Assembly (NCBI GenBank): GCA_028289725.1 | Contig: JANQOH010000351.1 | Span: forward strand, 1 to 8,519 | Direction: 5' to 3' | DNA length: 8,519 nucleotides | Origin: Alphaproteobacteria bacterium | GTDB lineage: Bacteria > Pseudomonadota > Alphaproteobacteria > UBA7887 | Shown: positions 6,380 through 8,519 of the stretch, piece after piece | Numbering within the stretch: the stretch's first letter is position 1 | Layout: each line of letters opens with the position of its first letter | The notes under the pieces: generated by a model | What the model was told of the DNA's origin: nothing | The model's input: only the letters and a program-made list of their open reading frames with translations | Databases searched by the model: none | Program-made: the position numbers and the translations under genes

Positions 6380-7243
6380 ATGGCAACTATCAAGACCGGT
6401 TTGATCCAAATGGCGTTGAAGGCGGAAACGTCGGAGAAGCCAGAAACGATCCGCGACCGGATGATCGAGGCGCATCTGCCGTTTATCGATCAGGCCGGCA
6501 CGGACGGCGTGCAGGTGCTGTGCTTCCAGGAAGTCTTTACCCAGCCCTATTTTTGTCCGAGCCAAGATTCGAAATGGTATCGCGCGACCGAGCGGATTCC
6601 GGACGGCCCGACGGTCAAGCTGATGCAGCATCTCGCCAAGAAGCATGCGATGGTCATTGTGGTACCGATATACGAAGAGGACATGACCGGGGTCTATTAC
6701 AACACTGCCGCCGTGATCGACGCCGACGGCTCGTATCTCGGAAAATACCGCAAGACGCACATTCCGCAAGTCGCCGGGTTCTATGAAAAATTTTTCTTCA
6801 AGCCGGGCAATAGCGGCTGGCCGGTGTTCGACACCGCCTATTGCAAGCTCGGCGTCTATATATGCTACGACCGGCATTTCCCGGAAGGCTGGCGCGCGCT
6901 GGCGCTCAACGGCGCGGAATATATCGTCAATCCGTCCGCCACCGTCGCGGGCTTGAGCCAATATCTTTGGGAGCTCGAGCAACCGGCGGCGGCGGTCGCC
7001 AACGGTGTGTTCATCGGCGCGGTCAACCGGGTCGGTGAGGAAGCGCCGTGGAACATCGGCCGCTTCTACGGCTCGTCCTACGTGGTCGACCCGCGCGGCC
7101 AAATCGTCGCGCAAGCCGGCGACGCGCAGGACCAGCTGATCACCGCCGAGATCGATCTCGACCAAGTCCGCGAAGTCCGCGACCTCTGGCAATTCTACCG
7201 CGACCGCCGCCCAGACGCATATGGCGATCTAACCGCGCCCTAA
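6380..7243 (+). CDS. Nitrilase-family N-carbamoyl amidohydrolase (beta-ureidopropionase-like)
   Basis: 287 residues from ATG 6380, preceded by GAAGGG ten bases upstream. The carbon-nitrogen hydrolase (nitrilase) triad is intact: Glu51 in CFQEVFTQPYF, Lys125 in GKYRKTHIP and Cys162 in YICYDRHFPEGW, with the accessory Glu136. The stretch NPSATVAGLSQYLWELE (184-200), then AAAVANGVFIGAVNRVG (203-219) and FYGSSYV (229-235), resembles beta-ureidopropionase (N-carbamoyl-beta-alanine amidohydrolase) more than N-carbamoyl-D-amino-acid hydrolase or N-carbamoylputrescine amidase. The reaction would release CO2 and ammonia from an N-carbamoyl amino acid in the cytoplasm. That is the step after ring opening of a hydantoin or dihydropyrimidine, which fits the HyuAB genes nearby. 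It shares direction with the lyase gene but is separated from it by a palindromic element. Its TAA overlaps the TAG of the convergent rhomboid gene. The exact substrate is inferred; N-carbamoylputrescine remains possible. Confidence 0.9.
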   Translation: MATIKTGLIQMALKAETSEKPETIRDRMIEAHLPFIDQAGTDGVQVLCFQEVFTQPYFCPSQDSKWYRATERIPDGPTVKLMQHLAKKHAMVIVVPIYEEDMTGVYYNTAAVIDADGSYLGKYRKTHIPQVAGFYEKFFFKPGNSGWPVFDTAYCKLGVYICYDRHFPEGWRALALNGAEYIVNPSATVAGLSQYLWELEQPAAAVANGVFIGAVNRVGEEAPWNIGRFYGSSYVVDPRGQIVAQAGDAQDQLITAEIDLDQVREVRDLWQFYRDRRPDAYGDLTAP

Positions 7244-8124
7244 CCCGATAGCGCGATCAACCAGGCGACAGCGACCAAACCAAACGCGGCCGCGGCGGAC
7301 CAGGCTTGGACGGTGCGTTGGCGGAGTGGCGCGGGGTCGATGTGCGCGAGGGCGAAACCGGCGACCGCGCCGACGACGAAACCAAAGACATGCGCCCAGA
7401 TATCGGTGCGTTCGCCGCCCATGCCGAAGAAAGCGAGCAGCATCAGACCGGCGCCAATCGGCGCCCAGCGGCGCAGCGTGCCGCGCCACTGCAGTGCGCG
7501 CGGTGAAGTCATGGCCATGCCCGCGAGCAAGCCAAGCCCGCCGAACACGGCGGTCGACGCGCCGATCGAGAGATGCGCGTCCGGTTGAAACGCCGCGTTC
7601 AACGCATTGCCGAGGGCGCCGGCCGACACGATGGCGAGCCACGCGACGCCACCACCGAGCCGGTGGGAGAGAAGGATGCCGAAGATGGTCCCGGCCGCGA
7701 TGTTGCCGAACAGATGGACCGATCCTGTATGCAAGGTGAGCGCGGTCACCGTGCGCCACCATGTCCCGTCCATGATCAAGCCCGCATCCGCAGCCCCCTG
7801 TATCTGCCAGGCATGGCCACCAAGGCTCCTGGTGTCCGCAACGAAGAAAAACACCAGCAGCGCGATATAGGCGAGCGCGGACTCGATACTCCAGCGATCG
7901 ATCCGCGGTGGCGGCGTGCGGTCGCTGAGAGCGAGCTGGTTCTCATAGGCATAGTGCGCGAGCTCCCGACGCGCGCGCTCGGCGTGCCGCGCCGTGACCA
8001 TCAACGCCATGACACTGCCGAAAGGCTCGACGCGGCAGCTAATGCCGACCGCGGCAAGGACCAGCGCCCCCTGCTCCGCCGCCTTTTGCGACGGATAACG
8101 GCCAACTTCAACGAGATCGGTCAT
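7240..8124 (-). CDS. Rhomboid-family intramembrane serine protease with N-terminal cytosolic domain
   Basis: 294 residues from ATG 8124; no clear Shine-Dalgarno precedes it. Residues 1-62 (VGRYPSQKAAEQGALVLAAVGISCRVEP and on) look like the small alpha-beta DUF2007-type domain, which senses or binds an unknown ligand. A polar segment (63-80) follows. There are about seven membrane segments: 81-96, 134-153, 159-177, 186-205, 221-236, 243-262 and a C-terminal 274-293. Rhomboid motifs are complete: WWR (122-124), HLFGN (137-141), SIGASTAVFG (187-195 with Ser190 as nucleophile) and WAHVFGFVVG (243-252 with catalytic His245). The Ser-His dyad suggests an active protease of 6+1 topology in the inner membrane; its substrate is unknown. 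It converges on the amidohydrolase gene and diverges from the GTP cyclohydrolase-like gene, so it is probably not part of the catabolic cluster. Confidence 0.9.
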   Translation of the reverse strand: MTDLVEVGRYPSQKAAEQGALVLAAVGISCRVEPFGSVMALMVTARHAERARRELAHYAYENQLALSDRTPPPRIDRWSIESALAYIALLVFFFVADTRSLGGHAWQIQGAADAGLIMDGTWWRTVTALTLHTGSVHLFGNIAAGTIFGILLSHRLGGGVAWLAIVSAGALGNALNAAFQPDAHLSIGASTAVFGGLGLLAGMAMTSPRALQWRGTLRRWAPIGAGLMLLAFFGMGGERTDIWAHVFGFVVGAVAGFALAHIDPAPLRQRTVQAWSAAAAFGLVAVAWLIALSG

Positions 8125-8311
8125 AACGGAGGCATAGTGTCAGACTGTCGGGAGCTGTTGACATAAGGAGCCGTCATATCCGGCTCAACCGATTGTACGT
8201 GAGAAAGCCACGCGATAAGCTGTTTGTTTTTTCGCGTTTCGGGGGCGCGGAATAATGGCGGGCCGGCGCCAATATTGAGGGTTGGTTTCGGCCAGATGCG
8301 CGAGGTTTGAC
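8125..8311. promoter_or_regulatory. Divergent intergenic region between rhomboid and GTP cyclohydrolase-like genes
   Basis: This 187-bp gap must hold the promoters of both flanking genes. It has an A/T-rich stretch at 8215-8235 (GCTGTTTGTTTTTT) unlike the rest of the window. AATAAT at 8251-8256 could be a plus-strand -10 box about 60 bp before ATG 8312, but a matching -35 is poor. On the minus strand TTGAGC (8189-8184) lies 17 bp before TATGTC (8166-8161), a weak candidate for the rhomboid promoter. The plus strand also has a perfect TTGACA at 8158-8163 with no -10 at the right spacing. Confidence 0.3.
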
Positions 8312-8519
8312 ATGACCAAGGACGTCCGCCGCTCCGACCATATCGTCTTAACGTCGCATCCGGGAGACGGCGACGCGCCTGAGATTGACTGGGGTGCGGC
8401 TGACGCCGCCGCGCGCGGTCCCGTGGTTGGGACCTTGAGCAACTCGGGCCGGCGCAATGTCATTGGCGCGCACTCCGGATCTTACGCGCTCTATCGCGCC
8501 CTCGCGGTCGCGGCCGAAA
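8312..8519 (+). CDS. GTP cyclohydrolase II-like protein, N-terminal part (Urc1/GTP_CH_N type; partial)
   Basis: The frame is open from ATG 8312 to the right edge (69 codons plus one base). A GAGG ribosome site lies six bases before the ATG. The protein begins MTKDVRRSDHIVLTSHPG, then DAPEIDWGAADAAARGPVVG, RRNVIGAHSGSYALYRALAVAA. As I recall it, this matches the N-terminus of alphaproteobacterial GTP cyclohydrolase II-like proteins of about 420 residues. These have a GTP_CH_N domain before a RibA-like catalytic domain and are related to yeast Urc1 of the uracil-degrading URC pathway. The catalytic zinc cysteines would lie beyond the window, so activity cannot be judged. The neighbourhood of hydantoinase and ureidopropionase genes is consistent with a pyrimidine-catabolic role rather than riboflavin synthesis. 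Next to it outside the window one would look for urc4 (DUF1688) and upp. Confidence 0.72.
   Translation, partial: MTKDVRRSDHIVLTSHPGDGDAPEIDWGAADAAARGPVVGTLSNSGRRNVIGAHSGSYALYRALAVAAE

Noticed and set aside
6371..7192. Minus-strand 273-codon frame antisense to the amidohydrolase
   Set aside because: Covers the same region as a gene with an intact Glu-Lys-Cys triad; its own sequence looks like a codon-bias shadow.
8158..8163. Perfect TTGACA as a -35 box for the GTP cyclohydrolase-like gene
   Set aside because: No -10-like hexamer lies 15-19 bp downstream; the only A/T-rich candidate (CATATC) is 11 bp away.
8200..8240. Rho-independent terminator at the T-run near 8228
   Set aside because: The sequence before the T-run forms no convincing stem, and the position between two divergent gene starts does not call for a terminator.
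1..8519. CRISPR array, tRNA, rRNA, transposase, phage or toxin-antitoxin genes
   Set aside because: Looked for on both strands; no direct-repeat array, cloverleaf or matching protein was seen.

Overview
The window is high-GC DNA with tightly packed genes, good Shine-Dalgarno sequences and two kinds of intergenic palindromic repeat. The protein sequences look like those of a free-living alphaproteobacterium (Rhodospirillales/Rhizobiales-like). That placement is an inference from composition and protein character, not from a marker gene.

Layout. Positions 1-653 (minus) hold the 5' part of an unidentified membrane protein with a long acidic Ala/Pro/Glu linker; it runs off the left edge. Positions 695-856 are a mosaic inverted-repeat element. 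Positions 896-5166 (minus) are a two-gene operon, hyuA then hyuB, encoding the two subunits of an ATP-dependent hydantoinase/oxoprolinase/carboxylase-type enzyme. hyuA starts at TTG 5166, and the two genes are 11 bp apart. HyuB carries an unusual N-terminal domain and a Pro/Ala linker. A 150-bp divergent promoter region (5167-5316) separates the operon from a plus-strand pair: an isocitrate lyase/PEP mutase-superfamily C-C lyase (5317-6225) and a nitrilase-family N-carbamoyl amidohydrolase resembling beta-ureidopropionase (6380-7243). A second palindromic element (6237-6346) lies between these two. A rhomboid intramembrane protease (7240-8124, minus) meets the amidohydrolase tail to tail with a 4-bp overlap. 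At 8312 a divergent plus-strand gene begins that resembles the N-terminus of an Urc1-type GTP cyclohydrolase II-like protein; it runs off the right edge.

How the genes may work together. HyuAB would open a cyclic amide such as a hydantoin at the cost of ATP. The nitrilase-family enzyme would remove the carbamoyl group from the resulting N-carbamoyl product. The ICL-type lyase could cleave a downstream 2-hydroxy- or methyl-substituted dicarboxylic acid. The Urc1-like gene adds a second hint of pyrimidine or ureide catabolism. The substrate cannot be read from sequence alone.

The most unusual feature is the first ~92 residues of HyuB. They resemble the RAD52-type single-strand-annealing fold in motif order and are joined to the catalytic domain by a ~55-residue Ala/Pro linker. 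No CRISPR array, tRNA, rRNA, insertion sequence or phage gene was seen.
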